A DNA stretch of 64,000 nucleotides from Drechslera avenae (taxonomy: Eukaryota; Ascomycota; Dothideomycetes; Pleosporales; Pleosporaceae), in NCBI GenBank assembly GCA_034640345.1, contig JAXRVH010000003.1, forward strand, positions 682,001-746,000. Direction: 5' to 3'. Below, piece after piece: positions 20,260 to 30,445 of this stretch. Every line of letters begins with the position of its first letter. Position 1 is the first letter of the stretch. A program made the translations under genes and the position numbers. The notes beneath the pieces are model-generated. The model searched no databases, was not told where the DNA came from, and saw only the letters and a list, made by a program, of their open reading frames with translations.

Positions 20260-21108
20260 ATGATCAATACCACGGCTCTACTTTCAACACTCATCACAGC
20301 GAACCACATTTTATCCTACCACGATGTGCTTGATGCTTTTGGCCACATTAGTGTCCGTAACCCCAACACGAATACTACCTTCTTCATCGCTCTGCAGCTC
20401 GGTAATGATTTCTCTTCCATCTGCGTCCTCATCCTAACACATACAGGCCCCGCAGTAGTATCCGGTCCCTCGGATATCGGCGAATACCTCATCTCAGACG
20501 GAAGCCCGGTGAATGGCACAAAAGGCGGCTATGCAGAACGATATATCCACAGCGAGATCCTAAAAAGATATCCCGACATCAACGCCGTCGTACACAGTCA
20601 CGCTGAAGATGTCCTCCCCTACACAGTCATCACTACTCAACTCGAGCCCGCCTACCACATGGCCGGATTCCTCGGTGCCTCGGTCCCAAACTTCGATGTT
20701 GAAGGCGCATACCAAGACAGCGACCCCAGGGACATGCTTATCAATAGTCCACGACTAGGCGCCGCACTTGCGGAAACCTTTGGCATAAACCAAACACAGC
20801 CCACGTCGCCCCTACACACGACCATTCTGCAGCGCGGTCATGGTTTTGTGACGGTGGGAAACGGTATAGAGCAGGTGACGGACTTTGCGTATTACATAGC
20901 GAGTAACGCGAGGGTTCAAACAAAGGCCATGCTACTGGCGAATGCGGGGGGTGGAAACGTGCAGTATTTGAGCCAGCAAGAGAGGAGGGCGACGGCGGAG
21001 ATGAATAGATGGATTGTGTTTAAGCCCTGGAAGCAGTGGGTTAGGGAGGTGGAGAGGAGCGGGCGGTATGTGAATGAGCTGGGGACGCCGCCGGTACCTG
21101 ATAGCTAA
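20260..21108 (+). CDS. Class II aldolase/adducin N-terminal domain protein
   Basis: Two exons, join(20260..20401, 20447..21108), 267 residues. The ATG at 20260 gives MINTTALLSTLITANHIL. The family core is visible: ILSYHDVLDAFGHISVRNP, then GPAVVSGPSDIGEYL, the metal-binding HSHAEDV pair and a third histidine in RGHGFVTVGNGIEQ. Members bind a divalent metal and act as aldolases or decarboxylating enzymes on small sugars or acids; some fungal ones sit in secondary-metabolite or sugar-acid pathways. The substrate here is unknown. The 45-nt intron is a multiple of three and has no stop codon, so unspliced mRNA would encode a 15-residue insertion. The homologous protein order supports splicing. 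Confidence 0.8.
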   Translation: MINTTALLSTLITANHILSYHDVLDAFGHISVRNPNTNTTFFIALQLGNDFSSICVLILTHTGPAVVSGPSDIGEYLISDGSPVNGTKGGYAERYIHSEILKRYPDINAVVHSHAEDVLPYTVITTQLEPAYHMAGFLGASVPNFDVEGAYQDSDPRDMLINSPRLGAALAETFGINQTQPTSPLHTTILQRGHGFVTVGNGIEQVTDFAYYIASNARVQTKAMLLANAGGGNVQYLSQQERRATAEMNRWIVFKPWKQWVREVERSGRYVNELGTPPVPDS

Positions 21109-21655
21109 GGAGTAGGGACAATATAAGCATGGAAACTATATTGCCTAGGTATGAGACTGATTGTATGTCCAAGTCACAGTGCAATGGAACCATGCATATG
21201 CTCGGCCTTTTTTATTACCTATCAGGACATGAGCAGCTGTCGATGCGAGATTGGGTTGCGCATGAGTTCCAAGCTAACCTAAGTGTGCATACATGAGCTA
21301 AGATCGACGGACGACAGGAATTGCCTAATTGAGTAGTTTGGGGGATAGTGATACCATCATAGGAGTTTAGACAATGACTACGCTATTGGCCGGTGCGTCT
21401 GGTTCTTCCGCATGTGTCATGTGCGAGCTGCGTCATTTTGAGAGCAAGCCGTTAAGCTGGTGATCGCAACATGGAGTTGTATAGTTTTGCGTGTTGATCA
21501 AGACCTCGGCTTTGGTTTGAGGCGCGGGGTATAGCTCAAGGACCAGCTTGCCTTGTAACCTCCTTGCTACTGCTTTACTGAATTATTAAGAGAGTGCGAC
21601 ATATCTTCAACTACTAGGTTTCAATCCATTGTCTTGATTTCAAAGTACCAGCAAG
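21109..21655. other. Intergenic upstream of GST-like gene
   Basis: 547 bases, no supportable gene. Somewhat AT-richer than the flanking exons. Confidence 0.45.
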
Positions 21656-22947
21656 ATGCCTCCGGAACATCACCCACCTTGTGTTCTTTTCGGATATGAT
21701 TGTAAGTGCCATGTCAAAGGAAACCGTCTTGCTACTTCAAACTGACTACTTCCTAGCCAGTCCTTTCACAAACAAAGTCCGGCTAGCGCTACGAGTCAAG
21801 CAAGTACCGTTCTGTAAGTTAAGTTGTGATGTTATCGTGTGTCTTTTCTGCCATTTCAACGTCACTTGCCTATAGCCAGTAGACTCGCAGCTAACGCAGA
21901 ATCAAAGTATACGTCCCTGTTCCATCAATGCTGCCGCGGCCCCTCCTGACTTCAACGTTTGCTCTGCACTATCGCAAGATACCCGTCTTGGCCATTGGTC
22001 GGGAGATCTACTGCGACACTTCGCTCATCATCGAGGCATTGGAGCATTTCTTCCCAGCGAGCCAGGGTTGGGGAACCGTGTATCCAAAGGTTGAAGGTGT
22101 TGATTCATGGACATATCGCGGGTTGGTGAGAGGATTCTCCAATTTCTGGACTGACGTAAGCACCGTAGAATACAACAAGGGCGGAACTGAGGTGTTGATT
22201 GCAACGTAGAAACCGCTCTTTAGAGCGACGACTGGACTGATACCGCCAAGTGTCTGGGCGACAGATTTTGGCAAAGACCGCGCACAACTCATTGGACATA
22301 CACTCTCGCCAGCCAAGCTCGGGTCGAAGATTACGCAAAACCTTTCGAGTTTGGATCTGCATCTCTCACTCCTTGAACCAATGTTTGCTTCGGGAACATG
22401 GGCGATTCCGACAAAAATACCTTCACTGGCTGATATAAGCCTATATTACCAATTACGGTGGGGCATCGATATCGCTGCTGGAAGAGGGATATACAATCTC
22501 AGCGGCGGTGGAACCCACGATACCCAGAAAGATGTCGTGGGCCAGGTGTTCAGTCAGAATAGATATCCGGGGCTGTGGAGATGGTTTAATGCTTTTGAAA
22601 CGTATATGAACTCTGTTCCTAACTGGCAGACCACAGCACCAGAGTCAGATACGAAATGGAAAGACGCATTACGCCGAACAGTACCCTTGAGTGACGACGA
22701 CTTGCTGGTCCCAACGGGCGTCTGTCAGCATCCTTCTCTTGATCTCCAAAGGGGCCTAGTACCAGGCGTGAGCGTAAAGATCACACCTGATGACACTGGT
22801 CGCGATAATCCCACGATTGGTACATTGGTGAAGGTGGGTGTCGAGGAAGTAGTGATTAGGCCGAGTGGAAAGGCCGAATTGGATGTTAGAGTTCATTTTC
22901 CCAGGTTGGGGTTCGTCATCAAAGTTGTAGAGGGGAGTAAACTGTGA
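21656..22947 (+). CDS. Glutathione S-transferase-like protein with C-terminal SKL
   Basis: Four exons, join(21656..21701, 21757..21813, 21908..22155, 22210..22947), 362 residues. The first exon gives MPPEHHPPCVLFGYD, then SSPFTNKVRLALRVKQVPF, YVPVPSMLPRPLLTS and YRKIPVLAIGREIYCDTSLIIEALE. Together these form a GST N-terminal thioredoxin fold including the cis-Pro (KIPVLAIG) and the DTSLI glutathione-site motif. A helical GST C-domain follows, with ...PSLADISLYYQLRWG. About 100 further residues (VKITPDDTGRDNPTIGTLV) form a non-GST extension that looks like a small beta domain. The last three residues are SKL, a canonical PTS1, suggesting peroxisomal import. The acceptor before exon 3 was chosen by phase and by continuity of the family motif. 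Confidence 0.8.
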
Positions 22948-23106
22948 TGTTAAAGCAGTATTAGCAGCCCAAAGATGCAGATAAAGCGATGCAAGTGGAT
23001 GGTGATGATCGTTCAAATATAATCATATTCAGTCCAACGCCATGCTGATGCTGAGAATCGTGCCCTGATATAGTACAGTCCTGGTATACAAATCCCCTTC
23101 TTGTTC

Positions 23107-23561
23107 CTACTTGACTTCCTTCTCTAACAACTCTTTCGCCTCATTTACTTTGGTCGCTAGGTATGGACTACCGCCTCGATCGGGGTGGTTTAGAAGCATG
23201 AGCGATCGATGCTTCTTCCGTAAGAGTTCTTTTGTAACGCCTCGTTCGCTATGCAACATTAGCGTGGATTCCTGGGTCTGAGATTTTATGGTAGACGTAC
23301 GGCATCTCGAGTATCAATGCAGCCTCTCTCCGTGTCATCTTAGGCTCAAAGCCGCCCTTGTAGTATCCGCGCCCCAAGGCCGCGCCACCACCTGATCTTC
23401 GAAGTGCGACAAGTGCTGCGCGACCCTTTGTTTGTGTCAGCACATTCTAGCATATCCATTGCAATATGATCCGCATCATATCGTTACGACGTTGAATAAA
23501 TCGGGTATCATACGAAGAAAGCGGTGGCACCCGCGCCCAAGATCCATACCCAGGCAGACAT
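23107..23561 (-). CDS. PAM18: Pam18/Tim14, J-domain subunit of the mitochondrial import motor
   Basis: Three exons, complement(23107..23248, 23301..23425, 23514..23561), 104 residues. The start MSAWVWILGAGATAFF is a single membrane helix, followed by GRAALVALRRSGGG and the conserved YYKGGFEPKMTRREAALIL. The J domain then has the HPD tripeptide at residues 79-81 (LNHPDRGGSPYLATKVNEAK). Pam18 sits in the inner membrane at the TIM23 channel and stimulates matrix Hsp70. The acceptor of intron 1 (AAAG before GGTCGC) was chosen because it gives the family sequence AFF-GRAALVALRR; an upstream AG would add eight unrelated residues. Convergent with the GST-like gene and divergent from RLP24. Confidence 0.9.
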
Positions 23562-23859
23562 GGTTGCTCTGCTGCGCTTGCTGCTGGTTGACGCAGGATT
23601 CGGCAATGTGGAGAGTTGGTGGTCCGGGGTACCGCTATCGTTGACTAGGTGGAGATGCGTAGAGTGAAGGCGGCAACGTGAGAAGGAATTTGCGGAGGTG
23701 TCTCGGTCGACATGGGACGCAATTGGCGGATAAGAATGGGAAGTGGGTTGGATGCACGGGCCATCCAAAATTTCTGGCCAGGCGAACTTCGAGACCTCAC
23801 CTCCACGCCTCAACACCACCTCCACCACCACCTTCAATCCCAGGCGCATTACCGACAAG
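23562..23859. promoter_or_regulatory. Shared promoter PAM18/RLP24
   Basis: 298 bases between two opposite ATGs. No coding signal. It must serve both a mitochondrial import gene and a ribosome assembly gene. Confidence 0.5.
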
Positions 23860-24641
23860 ATGAGAATTGAAACGTGTATGTATTCCGCATGCGTTACATA
23901 TATCAACACTGACAACCGAGACCAGGCTACTTTTGTAGCTCACCTGTGTGGGTTATATAAAGAACCTCTGTCTTTATCGATCAAAAGCCTAACAATAATA
24001 ATATAGTTACCCGTCAAAGGGTATCACTTTTGTTAGAAATGACGCCAAAGCTTTCCGTTTCTGCAAGTCTAAATGCCATAAGAACTTCAAGATGAAGCGC
24101 AACGTAAGGACATACGTCTTATGTGCGACGTGTAGAATACTAACCCTACTAGCCCCGAAAACTGGCATGGACTAAGAGCTTCCGCCGCGCGCACGGCAAG
24201 GAAATGACCGTCGACTCTACCCTCACCTTTGCCCAGCGCCGCAATGTGCCTGTGCGATACAACCGCGATCTCGTCCAGAATACTCTAAAGGCAATGACCC
24301 GCGTGACAGAGATTAGGGCGCGGAGAGAGCGCGCATTCTACAAGGCCCGCATGCGTGGTAACAAGCAGAGACAGCGTGAGGACGACAGGAAGCTTGTTGA
24401 GGAGAACCAGCATCTGCTGCCACCAAGTGAGAGGTTCTCCAAAGAAGAGCTGGAGAAGGAGGATATGGAGGTCGACGTGCAGAAGGTCAAGGCAAAGGTT
24501 GCAGCGAGGAGGAAGGAGCTTGAAGCCGAGGAGAGCGATTTGGAGAGCGAAATTGAGGAGGCGACACCGAAGATGAAGAGCAAGAGGAAGCTGAAGATGA
24601 AGGTTGGTGGTGGTGTCGAGGCCATGGACGTGGATGAGTAG
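23860..24641 (+). CDS. RLP24: Ribosome biogenesis protein Rlp24
   Basis: Four exons, join(23860..23875, 23926..23947, 24007..24103, 24153..24641), 207 residues. The first two exons are only 16 and 22 nt; they join to MRIETCYFCSSPVYPSKG, which opens the eL24-type zinc motif. It continues FVRNDAKAFRFCKSKCHKNF, so the four cysteines are C6, C9, C36 and C40. Then PRKLAWTKSFRRAHGKEM and the Rlp24 body follow, with a long acidic/basic C-terminal extension ending AMDVDE. Rlp24 holds the eL24 site on pre-60S particles and is released in the cytoplasm by the AAA ATPase Drg1. The extension beyond eL24 length distinguishes Rlp24 from eL24 itself. Confidence 0.92.
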
Positions 24642-26323
24642 AGCACCAAAGGTCCGGGAAACAATACTCGCAAATGGTGACTGGTCATTTCATTTCCGCA
24701 TAAAGGAACGGTCCTGGAGTCTGGCGTCACCTTGTTACGGTAAAGCAGTCGACTTTGATACCACATAAAAGCATGCTTCTATCGCACACTCAGCTTTAAG
24801 CATTCCAGTGTCTGCCCAATAATGGAGTCTGATGTACTCTGTTGTGCTACTAATATCTCACTCCAGCACGGTACATGCTTCTGCGGCAAACAGTGAAGGC
24901 ATACGAGGTGCCGATGTAGATTACAGGTAGACGCACCACGTTTCTTGCCTGGTTGCACATGGAGACGTGGACATTGGATGAAAAATGAATGACAGGGTTC
25001 TCCGCTGACGGCTAGAGTGTCAAAAGACGTGGGTATGTATGCAGAGGGGTAACTCCTGCCTTTGGAGAAGTCTCATACTTGTCCTCTACGATGTCTTTTC
25101 GGGAGTCCTGTGTGTGCTTTGGCGTGGATCTCCCATCTGCCTTCACTCGGAAGGCTCAAAACTTTATGTCAAGCCTTTCCATGGTAACTTGACACGAAAT
25201 AGCATTCTCCATTTCAACTCATGACTTAGGTTGGTAGCTATAATATCTTAAGTGCTTTGGTACTTTTAATGATATCTTCATCGGTCATGGCATCGAGTGT
25301 AGATACCGTGATAATATATGATTTTCTGATGCTACATGAGGGGTATCACCAATCCAAAAAAAAGTCCAAACGGGTAACAAATGATAATATATGAAGACTC
25401 TTGTGTCACATTATCATACTTTTGATGATGGACTTGTAGGCTTTCAACAACCGATTTTAGTATCCAGGTAATGTGAGGTGTACCTATAACTTTGATCTTG
25501 GCACAACTTACTATTCGGGGTTCTTTAGACTAATTGCTCATCCCTGATACTCTCGAATCAGCTCTGTAACTAGAGCTTGGGTCAAGTATGATAAAAGCAT
25601 GCAAACCGTATGGGCATTATTAAGTTGATGGTAGAGTAGGAATGGTTACCAGGCTATACCTTCATGCGCCAACGTTAAGAATGGGTAGACCTGTTAATGC
25701 TACCAAATTGAAGGGGGAAGACGCTATCCACACCCACATTTTTCATTTGGCGCCTCTATCAGACAGAGAGTATGGTGGTCTTTTGATACTAGTCGAGTCA
25801 TGATTATGCCGACTACAATATCAGGTTTTAATCTATATTATTGGCCAATTACTAAACCACGACAATTTTTAGTGTAGTCTGAACATCCAAGATAGACGAG
25901 TAAATTCACCATAGTTCACGACCCCTACCAAGTACGCCTAATGCAGCATGTTAATCACAAGCCACATCGAAGTGCTAGAAAAGTACTTCCTCGCCTAAAA
26001 ATCCAGAACTTGTCCGATATCCGCTATTAGCGAAACGTCTACAGAAGGTCACGTGAGAACAGCGAGAGCTCGTATTCCCACTTGACAGTAGGAAGAGATT
26101 GGACGGCCAAAAGGAGAAACATGGCCACGCGTTTTCCTTAAGCCTGGACTTCGAACAGCTTGTGATGTCCGGAGATTTGCGGTGTGTAGATGTAAATAAA
26201 GTTGGTCGTCTGACTTACAACCAGCGAATGCGGTATGGTTGGATGCGGGAAAGCGGGTCTGCGCGCCATTTCTCCCCACTGGTTTACGATGCCATGTGAC
26301 TTGAACTCGCATCCATAAAATCC
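24642..26323. other. AT-rich gene-free region upstream of the transporter
   Basis: About 1.7 kb without a supportable gene. The middle part (about 25,200-26,000) is visibly AT-richer than the surroundings and stop-dense in all frames. A 12-13 base motif TGATAATATATGA occurs twice (near 25310 and 25380). There are no terminal repeats or transposase motifs. A CACGTG box lies near 26053. Possibly an eroded repeat; the last few hundred bases should hold the transporter promoter. Confidence 0.4.
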
Positions 26324-27561
26324 ATGTTTTGGGCTCTGTTTCTTCTTTCGAGTATATTATACCGGATGTCGCACAAGACCATACCCCGAACCGCTGATCA
26401 TGACGAGGCTGCACCAAAAGAAAGCGTTTGGCAATCGGCATGGAGGAACAATAAAGGAGCATGTCTGATACTGTTGGCTGAGATTGCTGGAATTTCAAGT
26501 GATGCCATATCACGATACCTGCAGCAAGGCGACACCAAGTTTCATCCGCTTCAGGTAACATTCCAGATGTATTATCCACCATGTTCCCTGCTAACTCGCA
26601 AGGTCATCTTCGCACGCATGGGTATCACTTTCCTCCTGAGTAACCTGTACATGTGGTGGATGAGTGTTTCCGACTTTCCACTGGGCCCGCGGAGTGTACG
26701 GGGATGGCTGCTGCTTCGTGCTGCATTTGGGTTTGGTGGACTTTACTGCTTATACTGTGAGCACATCTTCAAACCGACTATTGCTACTACTCACTTACAC
26801 TAGACTCAATACACTACCTTCCACTTGCAGAATCTGTGGTTTTACGTTTTCTGGTTCCCATTGTTACTGCATGGGCATGCTCCGTCTTCCTCGGCCAAGC
26901 TTTTACCCGCAAAGAGTTTTTGGCGGGAGTCGTGGCATTTACAGGAGTGGTCATCATCGCACACCCACCGTGGTTATTCGGCAAAGTTCACGATGATCTG
27001 CATCCCAAGGAACCCACGGGTATTGACAAAGTCACGCCCGCACAACGCTTCGTTGCCATCCTGGTCTCCTTATTGGGGGTCGTAGGCGCATCTGGAGCAT
27101 TCACAATGATTCGTATCATCGGCCATCGAGCGCACGCATTAGTTTCCGTCAATTACTTTGCATTTGTGGCCACCTCGGGATCGGCCATTGCGCTTTTGGT
27201 GATTCCCGGCATTGGCTTTCAGAAACCGCAGTCAGCACGTGAATGGATCCTGCACGCTGGAGTGGGTGTTTTTGGCTTTGCACTGCAATTCTTGCTGACC
27301 GCGGGCCTCCAACTTGACAAGACTAGCAAGGCAACAAGCATGCTGTATTATGAGATTATTATCGCACTTGCTTTTGACTGGGGTGTCTGGGGGGTCATTC
27401 CTGGAGTATGGAGTATCTTTGGTGGTGTCATTGTCATCTGCAGTACGCTGTGGGGCACGTTGCAGAAGCAACAAGAGAAGGCTGAAAAGAGGAACAAGCC
27501 AGATGAAGAGAGTGCCTTGCTTGGTGCTGAAAGAAGATATTCCACAGATGTGACAAACTAG
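26324..27561 (+). CDS. EamA-family (drug/metabolite transporter superfamily) membrane protein
   Basis: Three exons, join(26324..26554, 26603..26756, 26804..27561), 380 residues. About ten hydrophobic segments form two EamA repeats. Examples are ACLILLAEIAGISSDAISRYL, FARMGITFLLSNLYMWW, YSIHYLPLAESVVLRFLVPI, EFLAGVVAFTGVVIIAHPP, LVSLLGVVGASGAFTMIRIIG and LHAGVGVFGFALQFLLTAGL. The cytosolic tail is charged and ends ESALLGAERRYSTDVTN. Members export or exchange small metabolites. Start ATG at 26324; a second in-frame ATG at 26366 (MSHKTIP) is an alternative. The first intron (48 nt) is in frame and stopless. It is convergent with bioDA, 76 bases between stops. A role in transport of a biotin intermediate is suggested only by position. 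Confidence 0.85.
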
Positions 27562-27637
27562 AGCAATAGTTGCAGGTAGTACGGCGGTAGACAGGTAATG
27601 TGCTCAAATATTCTTATCTCATTACCATGTCTTGCAC

Positions 27638-30141
27638 TTATTTCCTACTCATTTCCAGTTTTTCCATGAATGCTGCTTCAACTGCCGCGAGATGCTCGCG
27701 CTTTGCTGTCATACTTGCCATGAGGTAGATGACGTTGCCCAGGACACGAGAATGTATTTGAACCTGCGATTCCGAATTGTCGTGGAGGAGTGCATCCCGG
27801 AGACCCACTGCGGCAGATGAGGTGTACCCTAGCTGAATTAGTATGGATAAGAAGAACATCAAGACACCTACCAGATCCACCTTCGGAAGTCAGCGACACG
27901 GAAAGAACAGATCCCAGAGCATTCACGTGATCGACCCGTTCGTGTTTCGACAAGCTGTCCACAAAAGTCCTTGACCACATGCTCCAAAGTTTGAGCCTAC
28001 TGAAATCCCTCTTGGGGGACCACTGTCCCCTGAAGTGCTTCCACTCCTCGCTCTTCTTCACACGTGACATGGTGTCCAGGCTAGTATTTGCGACATGACA
28101 ACCCACCGCATGGGCAGTATAACTGTGTCCATGCAGGAGACCTTCCGACTTTTCATCACCCCAGAAAGCGTCGAAGATTGAGCTGCTCGCCGACGTGATG
28201 GAAAGCGGAAGAAGGCCGCCAGTCAGCAGCTTGGCGTTTATGCTGATGTCGGGATGGACGTCAAGGAACGAAGCGGCCGAGAAGCGGCCTAGACGATACA
28301 AGCCTGTGAATACCTCATCAAATACCACGGGGAGACCAGACCAGGTTAGCTCGTCCGCGGGCGGAGTAGAAGTCGCTTCGAATGCATATCGACGTACGAC
28401 ACGCACTAGACTCTGCTGGAAGAGCGGATCGACAAACATCATACCACCCGCACCCAGTACAACGGGCTCCATGATCAGTGCACCAAACCTCCTGCCCTGT
28501 TTCTTCACCAGCTCGTCCAGCGTCGTTTCGATATAAGCCTCGTATCGCTCTGAACGACCTCTCATTGCAAGATCAAAAATCTCGTCTTGACTGTCGAAGC
28601 ATTGGGTCGCACCCAGCTCCTCTTCCATGCCTTTGGGCGCCTCAATAACCCATTGGCCATTTTTTAGCTTGAAAGTCGGATAATCGAACCAGAAACCCCT
28701 CCCGCGGTACCAGTCGACCTTGTTGTTGAATACGCATGGCTCCGAAGCATCCATAGCCCCGATAGTGTCTCCATGATAACTGCCTTTGAGGCCGAGAACG
28801 CCGACGGACTCTTTTGCACTATCCCAGCCGTAGTGCTTGCTAGCTGCTCGGAGCGCCATCTTGATTCCCACCTCGGTCGCTGTACTTCCATTATCAGTGT
28901 AGAAGACTTTCTTCAATCGGGGGTTCTGGGCGCCTGCCAATACCTTTTCTGCAAGAGCCAGCGCTGGTTCGTGTGTTGCACCAGCAAACATGATGTGTCC
29001 ATATCTCCCTGCTGCATATGCGGCCTCCAGTGCAAGTCGCGGGTTGCCATGGCCGAGTCCTTGGGTCCACCACGATGCGGAGCCATCGAATGCAGGATGC
29101 AAGAGCGAATCGTCGCTTTTCTTGGCCTGGCCATTCTGCTTGACCTGAAAGTAGTCGCCGTATGCAGAGTCAAACACTAGAATATCTTCTGCCCGCTTTA
29201 CATGCTTGTGTTGGGTGAATGGGTGCCAGATTGCTTTGTGCGTGCGCGACGCCATGGTATCCAGATTGGCGAGTCGTGCACTGTGGCGACTGACTAGTTG
29301 CTCAGCTACACGATTGACATGACTCCCCTGGCTCTGGGAGTTGTAGTACGCTTGCATGATTTCCGTCTCTCTCTTTGTCCCTGCTCGTATTCCGCTCAGA
29401 TCCGGTATCCAGGGTAGAGTGAAGGCGGATATCCCAAGGTTCCTAAAGTGCTTTTCCAGGTACTCGGCATTTTCATACTTGCTCTGGTCATTGAAGCACA
29501 CTACAGCATCAATGTCGTATCCTCGCATAATCAGAGACTCGGCAGCTGAGATGGTTGATGAAATACCACCCAACCGGTGATCCCCGATGAGAAGTGCCGG
29601 AAGTCTCAATGGCCGAAGGATATCCGCCTGTGGAGTACCCGAAGGCCCAGGGCTGAGCACGCCGCCAGCCGTCTCGACAATGGCGAGGCCCATCGTATCC
29701 AGTTCCATCACTGCCACATTTTGCTGGACGACCTTGAAGACAGTCTGACTAATGAGCTCATCGCTAGGCTTGGTCCGTCAACACTAATTCTAGCATAAGA
29801 TGCAGAGAAACGCACGATACGTTTGGACCCTCTTGCCGCCACATGCGGACTCACAGCTTTGTCGAATTTGAACAGTGTAGAAACAGGCTGGCCGCTGTAC
29901 TTTTGCACATAACTGCAACTGTCAGCTACTAGGTATCGCAGCCGTCTTGGACTCACCAATCATCGGCTTCGTCCGCTGGGCCCGTTGACACGGGCTTGAC
30001 ATAGTGCACACTCCATTTCGACTTCTTCCCAAAGTGGGCACCCAGCAGCGTTGAAAAGACAGTTTTTCCAACCCCGGTATTTGCACCGTAGACCTGCACT
30101 GCAATCAGCTTCTCCCACAGTCCTCCTGGAACCCTGGCCAT
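27638..30141 (-). CDS. bioDA: Bifunctional dethiobiotin synthetase / DAPA aminotransferase (BioDA)
   Basis: Four exons, complement(27638..27828, 27872..29768, 29816..29912, 29957..30141), 789 residues. Residues 1-240 are dethiobiotin synthetase: P-loop GANTGVGKT, KPVSTGPADEADD, LFKFDKAVSPHVAA, VETAGGVLSPGPSGTPQAD and LLIGDHRLGGISST. Residues about 320-789 are a class III PLP aminotransferase of the BioA type: HPFTQHK, ASWWTQGLGHGNP, NGSTATEVGIKMAL, GSYHGDTIGAMDAS, VFDEVFTG, with the PLP lysine in NAKLLTGGLLPLS, and GSGYTSSAAVGLRDALL restored by the last splice. The protein converts KAPA via DAPA to dethiobiotin. Fusion of the two activities is known in fungi and plants. It shares a 304-base divergent promoter with bioF. 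Confidence 0.95.
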
Positions 30142-30445
30142 GTTGTTCAGGTTGTGTTGAGTCGAGGCGCGTTGGGGTACATGTGGCTGGCCAATGCAGA
30201 AGTTGCGCTAGTGGCTCCGAGAATAGCGGCTAAGTATGTAGCTCCAATTGAATGAGTCAATGCCACCGATGACTGCATGTCCGACGGCACAGGCAAGTTA
30301 TACATCTCGTTAGCTAATGGATGACGAACGCAGATGGTAGGGTCATGCGTTGAGAGCCGAGCTGACAGGGGAGTCGCGGCAACCCCACGCTCCTTCCATT
30401 GATACTCAGGTACCACTAGCATCCCCCATCTCTGTACATCAAGAT
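30142..30445. promoter_or_regulatory. Divergent bioDA/bioF promoter
   Basis: 304 bases between opposite start codons of two enzymes of one pathway. It contains a CCAAT near 30187 and a perfect TGAGTCA at 30253-30259. Two short upstream ORFs precede bioF (ATG at 30317 for 7 codons and at 30321 for 10 codons), if transcription starts far enough upstream. Confidence 0.6.
30253..30259. promoter_or_regulatory. TGAGTCA, Gcn4/CpcA-type (or AP-1) consensus
   Basis: An exact TGAGTCA lies 111 bases from the bioDA ATG and 187 bases from the bioF ATG. This is the core bound by Gcn4/CpcA (general amino acid control) and can also match AP-1-like bZIPs. Use in vivo is inference. Confidence 0.45.

Noticed and set aside
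26049..26582. Minus-strand ORF of 177 codons over the transporter start
   Set aside because: It overlaps the coding first exon of the EamA gene in antisense and shows no family features; a shadow frame.
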